Of a stretch of 64,000 nt of DNA, positions 1-10,813 are shown piece by piece (the stretch's first letter is position 1; every line of letters starts with the position of its first letter). Made by a program: the position numbers and the translations under genes. The notes under the pieces were generated by a model. It worked only from the letters and a program-made list of their open reading frames with translations, did no database searches and was not told the DNA's origin. This DNA is from Polymyxa betae (taxonomy: Eukaryota; Endomyxa; Phytomyxea; Plasmodiophorida; Plasmodiophoridae), in assembly GCA_003693705.1 (NCBI GenBank), contig RBZT01000441.1:84400-148399 (forward strand). The letters run 5' to 3'.

Positions 1-81
1 CAAGAAAACCAGCCGAAACTGCCAAGACATGTGAAAAATACCTTTGATTCGGTGATTCTTTGGGGCAATCTATCTGTGTAG
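1..81 (+). CDS. Possible 3' end of a gene cut by the window edge
   Basis: One frame is open from base 1 to a TAG at 79-81 and reads as ordinary soluble protein with charged and hydrophobic residues mixed (it ends ...DSVILWGNLSV). No family is recognised and the stretch is only 26 codons, so this could be chance. The rest up to the EF-Ts stop at 354 shows no gene. It holds only a short tandem repeat (gaatagtcactggcga twice, about 181-215). Confidence 0.25.
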   Translation, partial: QENQPKLPRHVKNTFDSVILWGNLSV

Positions 82-353
82 ACGCTCCTGAGAATCTTTA
101 GCCGGTTTAGTCAATCTAATCGTGCCGATTAAGCTCATGTTTGACCAAACCCATTGCCTATAAACATATTGGCAGTAAAGGGAATAGTCACTGGCGAGGA
201 ATAGTCACTGGCGATTATAGCTACAGAGGCAATGTCATTCTTTGCCCAAAAACATGAATTCCGGGAGCATCATCACTCGGTTTCATGCACAGGGTTGGCA
301 CTAACATATCGAAGAATTTATGGGATCGAGACATTGTTACAAATGACTGATTC

Positions 354-1250
354 CTACGACGAGTCACCGACTCGCATCCTCACGAATCCATCAATATTCA
401 TATTGCCCAGCATTTCGGAAATCTTTGTTGCTGAATCACCAATGGCAAATGTTTGCTCCAGCAACGCTATGCCAGATTTCCATTTCTTCAGCTTACCCTC
501 GACGATACCCTTCGTGACATGATCGGGCTTCCCGAGCTGCTCTGCTTGTGCTGCCATTATGGCACGTTCAGCGTCGACAACATCGGCCGGGACGTCTTCT
601 GGCCTCAAATATTGGGGCGATGCTGCTGCAATATGCATGGCGATCTGATCAGCTTTGGCTTTATCATCGCCCACATAGCGCAGAAGTACACCGATCTGGC
701 CAATATCGCTGCGATTTGGAGAGCGATTATGAATGTAGGAGGCGAACTGTTGTCCCGGCTCAAGAAGCAGACCACGAGCTGATTTCAAAACAATATTCTC
801 CCGAATAGCAAGCAATGCATCATTGAAATCTTCCCGGGCTCGGTCTCGTAGGGAATCGAGATCTGGATTCGTCCAGTTCTGTGAAGATCTACACTCGTCC
901 AGAGCCAAATGCGATAGTCGAGCCGCTAAACTCACGAATCGATCAGTTTTAGCGACGAAATCGGTCTCTGATTGCAGTTCGACAAGTACAGCTCCATAAT
1001 CATTACGTGCTAATGCAATGACACCTTGGTTAGTTTCCCGATCTGCCTTTTTGCTGATAGATGCTAACCCAGCTGTACGTAAATAACGTTGGGCAGCTTC
1101 GATATCAAGTGAGGAAACTAGAAGGGCGGTTTTGCAGTCAACGATGGGAGCGTTAGTTCGTGCCCGAAGAGTCTTGATGAGTTCCATCGGGACATTGGCG
1201 GGCGGAGCCGTCGCCGTTGAAAATAAACGGCGGCAAACGCAAGCAATCAT
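354..1250 (-). CDS. TSFM: Mitochondrial translation elongation factor Ts
   Basis: EF-Ts is the guanine-nucleotide exchange factor that recharges EF-Tu during mitochondrial translation. The 298-aa protein starts with a short presequence rich in Arg, Cys and Ser (MIACVCRRLFSTATAPP), which fits matrix import. It continues with the N-terminal UBA-like domain (LIKTLRARTNAPIVDCKTAL, about residues 20-60), then the core (ETNQGVIAL, ELQSETDFVAK, the EF-Ts signature region) and the dimerisation part. No introns are needed. The reading frame is open further upstream to 1280, but without an ATG there. The ATG at 1250 gives the natural targeting peptide, so it is chosen as start. Confidence 0.95.
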   Translation of the reverse strand: MIACVCRRLFSTATAPPANVPMELIKTLRARTNAPIVDCKTALLVSSLDIEAAQRYLRTAGLASISKKADRETNQGVIALARNDYGAVLVELQSETDFVAKTDRFVSLAARLSHLALDECRSSQNWTNPDLDSLRDRAREDFNDALLAIRENIVLKSARGLLLEPGQQFASYIHNRSPNRSDIGQIGVLLRYVGDDKAKADQIAMHIAAASPQYLRPEDVPADVVDAERAIMAAQAEQLGKPDHVTKGIVEGKLKKWKSGIALLEQTFAIGDSATKISEMLGNMNIDGFVRMRVGDSS

Positions 1251-2298
1251 GATAAGAATGGCAGAGTCGGCTGTGAACACTTTGGTCTCAGATTGGAACT
1301 GGCTGAGCGCATGTACCGGTATAGCGTGGTGTCATTATTGCCGTTAGGTAACCCCTATTGGCCCAGCAACCTCAAATTCATGCATGTGATTTGTAGAACG
1401 ATTTTCGTTTAGCTACTCTTCTTCTTTGGATCTTGGAACATACGGATGCGAGAATTGGATCACATTTATATCTGCTATGTTCAGCAATTAAAATTTGTAA
1501 CAACGAGGCTGGATAAGCAAGCCTGGGGTATGTCCAACTCAAGATGTTTTGCAAAGTTTCTAGTCTCCAGGGTTGATGATAAACAGCGATTGCATACCAC
1601 ACTTAAACTTTTGCTTTGCTGACTTCACATTGTTAAACGACCAACTTCATCAACCAATTGTGTGATGCTTTTGAGATCTCAGGTTGACATGATTCTATTA
1701 CGGTCCTACCTAGGTCATTCAGGCTGGTAGATAGTGCACTCAGCTGCTAATGTATTTTCGTCTCTCCCTCTGATTTAATGAGTGCATCCCTGACGACGCA
1801 TATCGAGCAATCAGCAGTAGCGCCATTATCGAGATGTGTGCGGCAACTCGCCAGCAATACGAGGCATCTCAATTGGATCACTGCTGGCAGCAAGCGTCAA
1901 CGCCAAGAGTAGCAATAAGACGAGCCCAAGCAGCAACGACGATATCATCGACATTACTTTAAATCGATGAGGTAGCCTTTGGTGAAGCGCCATCTGTGTT
2001 GATGCTACATACTCCGATTAGAATGAAAATACCGGTAGACAAGACTATTAGAGTTTGAAATTGATCGAGCAGAGCTCAGGCTACAAAGTGAATGGTGTGA
2101 TAGACTAATGTAAAACATGAAACACAGCTGATATGCTGTCATTGTTGTTAGCACAGCGAACTCCCGAATGTGTCTCAAACCAGCAAACCACAGCAAGGAA
2201 ACGAATCCGTGATCGGACCTCTTTGTTGGCGAATTGAAAGACTGATAGTCCTGCTGCTGTTGTTTTGCACTCTGCCATAATTCAAATCTCTAAACTCA
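1251..2298. other. Gene-poor stretch of about 1 kb
   Basis: Apart from the small minus-strand ORF at 1826-1954 (listed separately) I see no gene. The other open frames have no ATG in a sensible place, no splice pattern and no recognisable family. Confidence 0.5.
1826..1954 (-). CDS. Small ORF with signal peptide and IEMPRIAGE motif
   Basis: A 42-codon ORF encodes a strong hydrophobic signal-like segment (SSLLLGLVLLLLLALTLAASS) followed by DPIEMPRIAGELPHTSR and a stop. The motif IEMPRIAGE is also at the N-terminus of the 399-aa protein at 19788-20987. DNA similarity seems to run a little past the stop (acatctcga...taat against acatcttgaccataat). It may be a small secreted peptide gene, or the broken 5' end of a relative of that gene. 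Function unknown. Confidence 0.4.
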   Translation of the reverse strand: MSMISSLLLGLVLLLLLALTLAASSDPIEMPRIAGELPHTSR

Positions 2299-3066
2299 TC
2301 AAAGCCCGCGTCCGGCAAGAATTTGACAGATGACATCGCGAAAGAAGACGCTGGCATCGAAATGACAGTCACCAGAGCCAGGTAATCGCCAATCAACTTG
2401 CTCATAGTGGTCGGCAGCAATCGTGCCAAGATATTCACCCCATTTGGCACTAATCACAGAGACCAGGCCATCATTATCGCCTTCTCTGCTAGCAATATAT
2501 GCATGTGATGGTCGCAGGACAAAAGGTATATGTACTGGTGGCTTGCTGGCACCGAAAGAAAAATATTGAACGTTTTTGTGATTAGGGGTTCGGCTGTTAA
2601 ACTCTCGCTGGGATGCTGTTGTCAGATCGTAGAACACCTTGGCGTCGATGCCAGCATAATGAAGCATTGCTTCGATTCGTAGACGTTGGCCGAGTGTAGA
2701 GACGCCCCAATCAGCTAAAGTTGTACCTCGATGAGGCGTTGCAATAGTCGTAATCGATGCTACCAGCTGATGCCCGTCTAAATGTGATACCAAATAGCGG
2801 GCATCTAAACCACCCAGAGAATGAGCTATCAAGTTGAATCGCTGATACGGTGCAGATTTTTCTGAATTCTTCAGGTCCACGATAAACTCCTTCAAGAACC
2901 GAGCGCGGTTCGGAATATCGGCCCCATGCGGTATCAGCGGCTCGAGTACAATGCAGCCGAGATCGCGACGCAGCACAGCGGCGACTCGGTTAAAGTACTG
3001 AATTCGCAATAGGCGCCCGACATCCATGAGCCCATGGCATAGGACAATAGGATATCTGGGTCTCAT
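2299..3066 (-). CDS. Alpha/beta-hydrolase lipase (triacylglycerol lipase type)
   Basis: This intronless gene encodes 255 aa of a lipase fold like that of Burkholderia/Proteus-type triacylglycerol lipases. Residues near the N-terminus (PIVLCHGLMDVG) form the oxyanion-hole HG motif. The nucleophile elbow is AHSLGG, with Ser in an [AG]xSxG context. The expected acid lies in REGDNDGLVS, and the His in AADHYEQVDW near the C-terminus. The TPHRG motif after the elbow is typical of this family. The frame is open upstream to 3111, but the first sensible ATG is at 3066. There is no signal peptide, so the enzyme is probably intracellular. Substrate cannot be told from sequence. Confidence 0.85.
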   Translation of the reverse strand: MRPRYPIVLCHGLMDVGRLLRIQYFNRVAAVLRRDLGCIVLEPLIPHGADIPNRARFLKEFIVDLKNSEKSAPYQRFNLIAHSLGGLDARYLVSHLDGHQLVASITTIATPHRGTTLADWGVSTLGQRLRIEAMLHYAGIDAKVFYDLTTASQREFNSRTPNHKNVQYFSFGASKPPVHIPFVLRPSHAYIASREGDNDGLVSVISAKWGEYLGTIAADHYEQVDWRLPGSGDCHFDASVFFRDVICQILAGRGL

Positions 3067-3342
3067 TGAACTGAGACATAGACACCAGCACCCCACCACC
3101 ACCCCCGACACCCATCAGACATTAGAAGGCCGTCCCGCCGATACAGACAGACGCATCTCTTAGCAATTCTCCTCTTGTAACTCAGACGTCTCTGCCCTTC
3201 TATCATTATTTCTTCTCAATAGCCAATACGCTGTTCGTTCTGATTTCTTCGTCGAAACAATCATGAATTTGGTCATCATGATCATGCGGGTGAGCCCATG
3301 GGGCTGCCCGTCACAATCCGTTCTATAGACAGAGCGCTGGTC

Positions 3343-4967
3343 ATGAGGATGTCGCTGGCCGACCATCTAATAGTCAGGTGAGACAGCTGGGAATCTTCGG
3401 TCTCGATCATTGATCCGGAAATAAGTGGCGAATACAACTATGACGATGATGGTTCGTACAGCGACGATTTCGATGGTGGTCTAGAAGCCGAGCATATTGT
3501 ACCTGGCGAATCTCATGATACTAACCAAGAGCGCCATGACGAGGCATGTTCTGTCTCCACAATGGAGAATATCTCTAGCCCAGCCAGGAAACTGACTAAT
3601 ACTAACGGGAGAAAGCTGAGAATCCCTAAAGCTGTAGCGAAAGCCGCCAGCAATATGCCCCAAGAACCTAGAACACATTCGATGGAATTAGCTCGACAAT
3701 ATGGTCTGTTTGTTGTTGTGTTTCTAACCTGGGAGATGCTTATTGATTTAGGATCTATGAATCTACAGGACAGATTAGCTCATATATCAAAACGGCTTAA
3801 GCATGAGCAGAAGGTTGATGAACTAGGCCCAGTTTACGATATCCATTCTAAGCATGGCAACAGGAAAATAGCCGGCTACGTGATGCCCTTCTGCAGCTTC
3901 AGCGGTCACAAAAGAGCCCCGAATTTGAGAATGAGAAGGCGGATCTCAAGCGACAACTGAAAGAGTCTAAAAGTGAGATTAAGACACTTAAAACGGTAAT
4001 GTCCCATCCACCAACTACCATGATGTGATTAATGGATCACAATAGGAACTACGACGATATGAGACAGCGCAAGCTGAATATCAGCAATCAGTCTCTGACT
4101 ATCCAGAACGAATACGCTCGTTGACAAAAGATCTTCGCCAATCGAAAGAGAAGTGCAATGAACTTCTTTCACAGCATCGTGATAATGAGAGACAGATCCG
4201 AGTGCAACATGATAAGATCTGCACGGTGATCAATGGATATGTCAGCTACTGTGTGATATGCTGACTTGGCTTACAGCTGCAGAAACAGCTGCAAGGTTAT
4301 TCGCAGAATGCCAAGAAGGGCAATACGAAACCTGATCTAGAACGAAACGCATGGCTCAATCAGGAAAAGGTGAGATTATGTGCACATGTTTTGCTCCCTC
4401 TTGAATCTGTCCTGAACGCCAGGAATATCGTCGTCAAATTACTGATTTGAAGAGTAATTTCCAGAAAGAACAGAAACGCAACCGACGGATGTCCACATCA
4501 ATGAAAACTATGAGAGATCAATTTGAAGGCAGGGATTACAGCTGTTTTGCATAATTTCGTGTTCATCTTTGAAACTTCAGGCGAGATCATTCGGTTGGGA
4601 AACTTGCTGAAAGAAAAGGACAGGAAACTATCAAATTCTGTGCATAAGTTCTCTATAACTGGCCAACGTGAAGGAGCTCCATCACGAAGTGACGCCCTGC
4701 GGTTGTCCATGACGTCCAGAGAAGGGGATCATGACATTGATATATTGTCAAATAATTCTGATATCGGTTGGACGATCACTGTCCAATCTAGAAACTGTAT
4801 TTGACTCATTGTTTGCAGCTCAAGAATTACAGACATCACTTCAGCAAATCAAGTCTGCATTTCCATCAGAGAGCGGTTCCGATCCTATCATTGACGACAA
4901 TATTTTTAATGACTATGCAGCCGACGATTTTGCAGCAGATGACTATGAAGAAGATTTCGATGAATAA
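3343..4967 (+). CDS. Lebercilin-like ciliary coiled-coil protein
   Basis: Nine exons are proposed: 3343-3377, 3426-3703, 3752-3831, 3897-3996, 4046-4225, 4277-4369, 4423-4528, 4581-4766, 4819-4967. The protein (about 400 aa) has an acidic N-terminus and a long coiled coil. The segment ELRRYETAQAEYQQSVSDYP, followed by repeated RSLTKDLRQSKEK-type heptads, resembles the lebercilin (LCA5) domain. The C-terminal tail is very acidic (DDFAADDYEEDFDE). Lebercilin binds the ciliary axoneme and intraflagellar transport, so this gene points to a ciliated cell. Oddities: intron 7 (4529-4580) appears to be GC-AG, and exon 4 has one extra A in the run at 3960-3963, which breaks the frame unless it is a sequencing error. 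The exact start and the third intron are uncertain. Confidence 0.7.
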
Positions 4968-5534
4968 ATTCCATCGAATAAAACATTTACAGCTACAAGA
5001 GTCGTCGCTCTTCACACTTCGTCCATTAAGTAAGTCTTGCAGCGTGTGAAACGGTGGTATGCGCTGTCGGAAATCGAACCCGGGGCCAAGCCCCATTGTA
5101 GCTACATGCTTTTGCTCGGTGTACATACCTATGGTATGTATGTCCCATTTGTATTCTAACAAGAGGTATCTAGTGTTTCTTGAAGCGTCCCCTTATTAGT
5201 GAAACTCTCACGGGACACTACCTGGGCGTCGTGGGCGGAGAAGTGTCACTCTCCTGCACTTCACTCGTTATGGGAATGCACCTCCTAACCCTGCGCACTC
5301 ACACGGTTGCGATTAACTCGACGGTGGAGAGCTCCAACGACGTACCTTCTGGCACATGCTTGAGCAAAACCATCAGATGCGCCCGATGCACTTTCTAACC
5401 AGAACGCTCCGAGTAGAATGTGAGTCTCCCCAGAAGGGTTGACGCATTTTGACCCTCAAAACTTTCCCGATGAGGACAAACATAAATAAGGTCAATTCCG
5501 CTAAATCCTGACCAAAGATGTTGAGGTTATTCGG
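4968..5534. other. Intergenic, no gene seen
   Basis: About 570 bp between convergent genes. It includes a GC-rich patch around 5040-5110 with a tRNA box-B-like element on the minus strand (rejected as a tRNA) and an open frame at 5180-5398 with no family resemblance. Confidence 0.5.
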
Positions 5535-7005
5535 TTATTGTATTATGCAATTATTCGTTTTATCAATTTGTCGGATCTCACCCGAATTACAACTGATCTT
5601 GAAGGTTGCAGTTACAGGCCGATGATCCGATGTTCTAATTGTATCAGTGCTATTATAACCCGTATTCTTAATATTATCACTGGCTTTCCATAGAATACGA
5701 TCTGTCCATGATGGAACTCGCTGCTTTGTGCTTGTGTCGTACAGATCGGAATTCTTATCATATTTATACGTGGGAGCGAACCTGATCTCAGCTTCTTGAA
5801 ATCCTGAGAATACTGTCCCTCTCCTCATCTCAATACCAAGCTGCTCATTAGCCTTCATAACTTCCGCCATTTGACGCCGCAGTAGATTGTCCACCATTCG
5901 ACGCCCACCGTTAATCCGGTAATTTAGATCACCGAACCAGAATACAATGTCAAAGAATTCCGATACCGATTGTCGCTTAGTTGAATTCAACAGATTCATG
6001 GTGTTGTTGATCATATGGAAATCCGCATTCCTTTGTTCTATATCAGAATCATGTGCATGAAAATGACAATTGATGAAGGCGAGAGATGTTTGACCCAGAT
6101 AGAATGATACCCCAACACCACCTAAATCACAATCAATACTGTTGCCAGCAGTTCAACGAATAGTTACCTTTGTTGCCGATTATATTGCCGATACCGGTAG
6201 CAACGCTACTTGCACAGTTCGACGAGATATATGGTAGAAGAGAACGACGTAAAAATACGATTAGATGAATGGCATTCAATGTAATACGTTGTATTGGAAG
6301 CCATTCAGAACCCATATGCTGTTTAAGCTGATTCTCCCATTTCGTTTTATCATCGTACACAATAGCAACTTCCATAGATTGACCACATTCTTCAGTACCA
6401 ATAGCATAGATATCATACTGATTTGGTGGTATAAAATCAGTCAAATCTGGAGGAGGATCCTGTGCATGTAGATTCCATGTCCCAATAAATACAGATAGAG
6501 ATCTGCATTTGTTGGCATCGTCGTCTACCTCAATCTTCTGATAGAGGTCCTCACCATTATCCATAATCCGCCTCAATACAGTACCGAATCCGATCGAGGC
6601 ACATGCATTATAAGTTGTTAACACGAGATCTCGGGACAACAATAAACCACGAATTGCTCACAAATGTTACCAGAAGACAACAAGCGTTCGGTACAGAGAA
6701 GAAAGCAGAAACACGAAGTAGAATTGTGAACGTTTACTAAATCGCCCTTCCATCCTGGACAGACGAATTGATGTGAAGATTTCTAAAGGACGACGAGAAA
6801 TCGCATTGAAAATGATGGATAAACCTGATGCTCTACAAACATCAACGTGATGATGTGGCAAAATCACAACAACAATCCAACACGAGTGGTTTCATACTCG
6901 GACGATGCGGCCAGTACGGCAGCTGGATCCTGATCCGAATGAAGGCGTAATCCTGTTGAAATCCAACAACAGCTCGATTGGGCAACTGATGATGTTCGGC
7001 CTCAT
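5535..7005 (-). CDS. Type II inositol polyphosphate 5-phosphatase
   Basis: Exons 7005-6898, 6782-6671, 6629-6168 and 6121-5535 give 422 aa with whole-codon phase. The enzyme removes the 5-phosphate from phosphoinositides or inositol phosphates. Visible catalytic-domain motifs in order: FIGTWNLHAQDPP, YAIGTEECGQS, IGNKGGVGVSFYL (across the third intron), INCHFHAHDSDIEQRN, FWFGDLNYRI, RVPSWTDRILW and TSDHRPV. These are the OCRL/INPP5-type signatures with the Mg- and catalysis-related N, E, H, D and H residues. The catalytic domain is well supported. The first exon (36 codons) and its 115-bp intron rest on phase and the only good ATG. No other domain is recognised, so partner membranes are unknown. 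Confidence 0.9.
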
Positions 7006-7193
7006 GCTGAGCCTGTTTGAAAATAAGTCCGTAAAACTCCAACTTTGAGTTCTGTAGATTTTTAACAGTGAGCGAGAATCTCGGATTGTTTTTCTGTTAC
7101 CTCACCAGTCACAACATATCTGGTTGAGACAGGTCACAGGGTAGACTAGACCTTGTAGGTGGATCATCTCATCATTACAGTTTGATATCATCC

Positions 7194-8429
7194 ATGGCTG
7201 GAGCTGGTGAAGAGAAGGCTCTCGTCAAATCTCTCACCTGCATTGCATGGAATGCCGATCGCTCCCAGATCGCACTCTGCCCCAACAATAACGAGGTCCA
7301 GATCTATTCGGTCGCCGGCGTCGATGTATCAGCCTGGAAGCTGCTCCATGTTTTAAAAGAGGTTTTTGGATTAGAACCCCATTTACATCAACCTCATGAA
7401 ATCTCTTAGCATGATTCGCTGGTCTCTGGCATTGATTGGTGTCCACATACAAACCATATTGTGACCTGTGGTCATGATAGAAACGCTTATGTATGGAAAT
7501 ATGCAGATGGTGTATGGTCTCCAACATTGGTCATATTACGAATCAATCGGGCTGCTATAACTGTCAAATGGTCGCCATCGGGAGTGAAATTTGCAGTTAC
7601 AAGCGGAGCCAAAGTCGTTCCCATTTGCCATTACGAGCAAGGCAATGATTGGTGGGTCAGTAAGACTATCAAGAAGCACAAATCAACCGTATTGGCTCTC
7701 GACTGGAATCGCAACAACAAGTTCATCGTGACGGGCTCTGCTGATTTTAAATGCAGAATATTCTCAGCGTTTATTGAGGATGTCGACGCTGACGAAGATC
7801 ACGATGCCTGGGCGGGCATCTTCCCGGCTCAGAACAAATTCGGAACGCAGCTGGCCGAATTTAGTGCCGAGGGATGGGTCGAGACCGTGGCCTGGTCGCC
7901 CAATGGCTATCGGCTCGCATTCGCTTCTCATGATAGCTACGTTCATTTCGCTCAAATTCTAACAGAAGGGCCTCCAGTCTGCAGCTCGATTCAGACAGTG
8001 TTTCTGCCATTCATAGCCGTGGCATTTCTGTCGAACGACGCCGTCGTTTTTGGAGGGTATGATTGCAATCCGATTCTGTTTGTTAATTCAGGGTCGGAAG
8101 CCGAGCCACGATTTCAAGTTCACAGCGTTCTTGATAAGATGGTGGCGACGCCAACCACAAAGAAGGCAGCGTCCAACTTCTCTAATGTTAAGAATCTGTT
8201 CGATGCATCGACCCGAATGGGACTCACATTTGGCGGAGAATCCAGTGATGCTGCTGGCGCCTTGAAGACCCGACATCAAAATGCTATCAATGGATTGGTT
8301 CAGTTCTGGGCGGACGCTTCCAGATCGTTCGCGTTGGAATTCTGCACGTGTGGTGTTGATGGGCGCATCCTTACCTGGGATGTCTCGAAAATGCCAGATA
8401 TTAATCTGCCCAGTATTGGTCTTGCATAA
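7194..8429 (+). CDS. ARPC1: Arp2/3 complex subunit 1 (ARPC1)
   Basis: Two exons (7194-7361, 7410-8429) encode 395 aa, the usual length for ARPC1, the WD40 beta-propeller subunit of the Arp2/3 actin-nucleating complex. Family hallmarks are ITC/LTCIAWNADRSQIAL at the start, DRNAYVWKYADGVW, PTLVILRINRAAITVKWSP, FAVTSGAKVV, the NDWWVSKTIKKH segment and the SADFKCRIFSAFI blade. The C-terminal blade ends in the CGVDGRILTWDV repeat. The single 48-bp intron is in phase 0. It implies branched-actin networks and so amoeboid motility, endocytosis or phagocytosis. Confidence 0.97.
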
Positions 8430-8695
8430 AATCGAATTTAAGTAATCACAGCGTAGCGACATTTGCCTGAGGCTTAGTTTCGGCAATTTAATCAGAAAAT
8501 TATCGGCTGTAATCGTGGCTAAACATCGCCATTCGTGACAGGCGTCAAGGAGAACTATCGTGAACTCGCCTATGTGGCCAAAAGGATTTTCGTGATTGGT
8601 AGAAATCATGTTCGGAGGCAATGCCCATACAGATGAACCATATTGAATCAATCAACAACAATACACAAAGAAGTCAACCTGGATTCTTAAGCGAC

Positions 8696-9577
8696 ATGAA
8701 GTTCCTAATTCTAACTCTGACTGGAATTCTAGTGCTCCAAACATCTAATGCGAACGTCGGTTTCGCCAAGTTCTTGTTCGCAAACGACATCTGTTCAACT
8801 ACAACTGGATGGATTCGTGGCTCATACAGCTGTTTATGTCATGAAGGTGCATTGGTGGGATGCATGAATAACACGAATTGCTCGTATGTTAGCAGCTGTC
8901 GTCCAATACCATCATGCACCAATGACCAGTTTCTGAGCTGCAACAACCAATCACTGTGTCTGCAGGGACTGAATTGTACCTCAGGGCGGCATTGTCGGGT
9001 GATGACATTCTGTCAGTCAGTTCTGACTCAACGTAAAGTCTGCATCCCAAGATCTGGCAGCAAGAATTTTACAGTATCATCCAATCAGAAGCCGTCCCAA
9101 CCGCAGAGCTTTGCCTATCAAAAATTTACCAGCCTACAGGCCGACGGCAATCTCGCTAATTCTACAGACAACGCTACAGCGAAAACGCAAATCAGCGGCG
9201 ATACGATGCGCCCGACAATCGAAGCCACAGCAGCGCCAGAAACCGCAATCAGCAATACGACGGAAAGCGCTACATCAGCGCCAGAATCCATCAGCAACAA
9301 TACAACGGCGAAAGTTACGGCAGCGCCGTCGGCGAATGCGACAACGGCGCCAGAACGCGAAACAGTGCAGAACGAATCGCAGAATGGAAACGCGACTGGA
9401 CCTGCGATGACATGCTGGATTGAGACATTCCCAGCCATTGGCTGCCGAAACATCACTCAATGTTATCCAACTTATCAGTGTGTATTCCAGCCTAAATGCA
9501 TCAATATCAGTCGCTGTATTCAGAATGGTACTTGCCAGGATTCCAGCACTTGCAGGCCTGTATGGCAATGCGGTTGA
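8696..9577 (+). CDS. Secreted Cys-rich, mucin-like protein
   Basis: The ATG at 8696 opens with a clear signal peptide (MKFLILTLTGILVLQTSNAN). The 293-aa product has an N-terminal Cys-rich domain (about 16 Cys within residues 25-125, with C-x(3-6)-C spacing and several NxT/NxS sites) and a middle region made mostly of Ala, Thr, Ser, Pro and Asn (TAAPETAISNTTES-like). A second Cys-rich domain follows (CWIETFPAIGC...CRPVWQCG). This is the build of an O-glycosylated extracellular or cyst-wall protein. The two ends look like related small disulfide modules. No named domain is recognised. The frame is open 75 bp further upstream, but that would bury the signal peptide. Confidence 0.75.
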   Translation: MKFLILTLTGILVLQTSNANVGFAKFLFANDICSTTTGWIRGSYSCLCHEGALVGCMNNTNCSYVSSCRPIPSCTNDQFLSCNNQSLCLQGLNCTSGRHCRVMTFCQSVLTQRKVCIPRSGSKNFTVSSNQKPSQPQSFAYQKFTSLQADGNLANSTDNATAKTQISGDTMRPTIEATAAPETAISNTTESATSAPESISNNTTAKVTAAPSANATTAPERETVQNESQNGNATGPAMTCWIETFPAIGCRNITQCYPTYQCVFQPKCINISRCIQNGTCQDSSTCRPVWQCG

Positions 9578-9713
9578 ATGCTCAGTTCTCGTTTCCCAAT
9601 CCCAACATGAAACCTTCTGAATTTCCATTGACGTCTCATAACTTCACATATAGATAAACAAGAATTGTGTCTGTGCTGAATGCAGTAGATTGTTTGTCAA
9701 GGCTTTCCTTATC

Positions 9714-10755
9714 TTACGATTTATTTCGATTGGATATTCGCATAGATCGTGTTGGCAGCCTCAATGCTTCCAGGCGATCTAAATCGAGCCTGGCGGCAAT
9801 ATGATCTCGGAATTCAAATCGGCCCTTTTTACGTTGAGATCGGCATTCTGTCTTTATAAAATCAATCAGATCAGATTTCACTTTTGAATCGACATTTGAG
9901 GTCAAATTAGCGAAACTAAAGCGCTTGCGAATCTGAATCAGATCGCGAACTGAAAACGCAGAATGTGCTGGGGAGGGTTTGATGCAATGCTTTGGAGAAC
10001 TTTCAGGAACTGATAATATATAATTCCGAAGATCGGTGTGATCTTCATTGTCATCTGAGCGGGAGCGCTGATAAGCAGCAATGGAAGCTGAAAGCGATGC
10101 TATCAGTGCGTCTCGTTCATGAAGAGCTGCAATCAGATCGCCACGCTGCGACTGTAAAACTTGAATTTCATCGAAGGCTTGTTCTAACTACATTGAATTT
10201 TAGCGATAACAATTCATTTGTAGTCTATTAGCATTACAAGCTGGAGAGATTGCTGTTGCAAACCAAGGATATGTTGCTGAAAGATTTCGGATTCGCGGCT
10301 TTTCGTACGAAATCGAGTCCCGTCTTCTTCTTTGACAAACCTCAATTCAACGGCCGCTTCATTACCAGGAAAACGTTCGCCCTCATGGAATGATCCAGTT
10401 GAAAACTTTTTCCGATGATACCGATTCTGCGGTCTCAACTGCCTGCGTTGACGGTTTGTCGGTCCAGATGGAGGACGTGGCCAGGCTCCATTTCCTTCAT
10501 CTGAATCCGTACTGGACAGGTTCAGGATCTTATCCGAGAATCTCCATTGCGAATCAGAATCCAGATCAGCACGATGCATCGAACTGTGACGAACAGAAAT
10601 CAGCTCTCTGCCTGTCGATTGATTTTGCCGGAATGGCCCAGTTGCCTCCAGAGAATTAAGAATTGTCAAATGGTTTAAAGGACCTATTATTATACTGATT
10701 AGGATGAGACGACTAACAAAGATTGCAGGCTTCCTTACCTACCCGGGATAGACAT
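9714..10755 (-). CDS. Uncharacterised coiled-coil protein
   Basis: Exons 10755-10743, 10683-10238 and 10187-9714 join in phase to give 310 aa. The first exon holds only MSIPG. The middle is polar and basic. It is followed by a predicted coiled coil spanning the last intron (LQQQSLQLLEQAFDEIQVLQ...LIAALHERDALIASLSASIA) and a basic C-terminus (RSMRISNRNKS). I do not recognise the family. Length and heptads would suit a cytoskeletal or centrosomal adaptor, but this is inference only. Confidence 0.65.
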
Positions 10756-10813
10756 TTGATCTAGTGAGAAGAGACATAACAGAAAATGGCCTGTTTAGTG
10801 CATCAGCTTTTGT

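Noticed and set aside
5035-5110. tRNA gene on the minus strand (box-B-like GGGTTCGATTTCC)
   Set aside because: The T-arm does not pair (T instead of C at position 61), no box A lies at a proper distance, and no cloverleaf can be drawn.
4866-5162. 98-codon minus-strand ORF overlapping the lebercilin 3' end
   Set aside because: It is antisense to a well-supported exon and has no family resemblance.
9118-9456. 112-codon minus-strand ORF with hydrophobic segments
   Set aside because: It is antisense to the Ala/Thr-rich spacer of the secreted protein and only reflects its composition.
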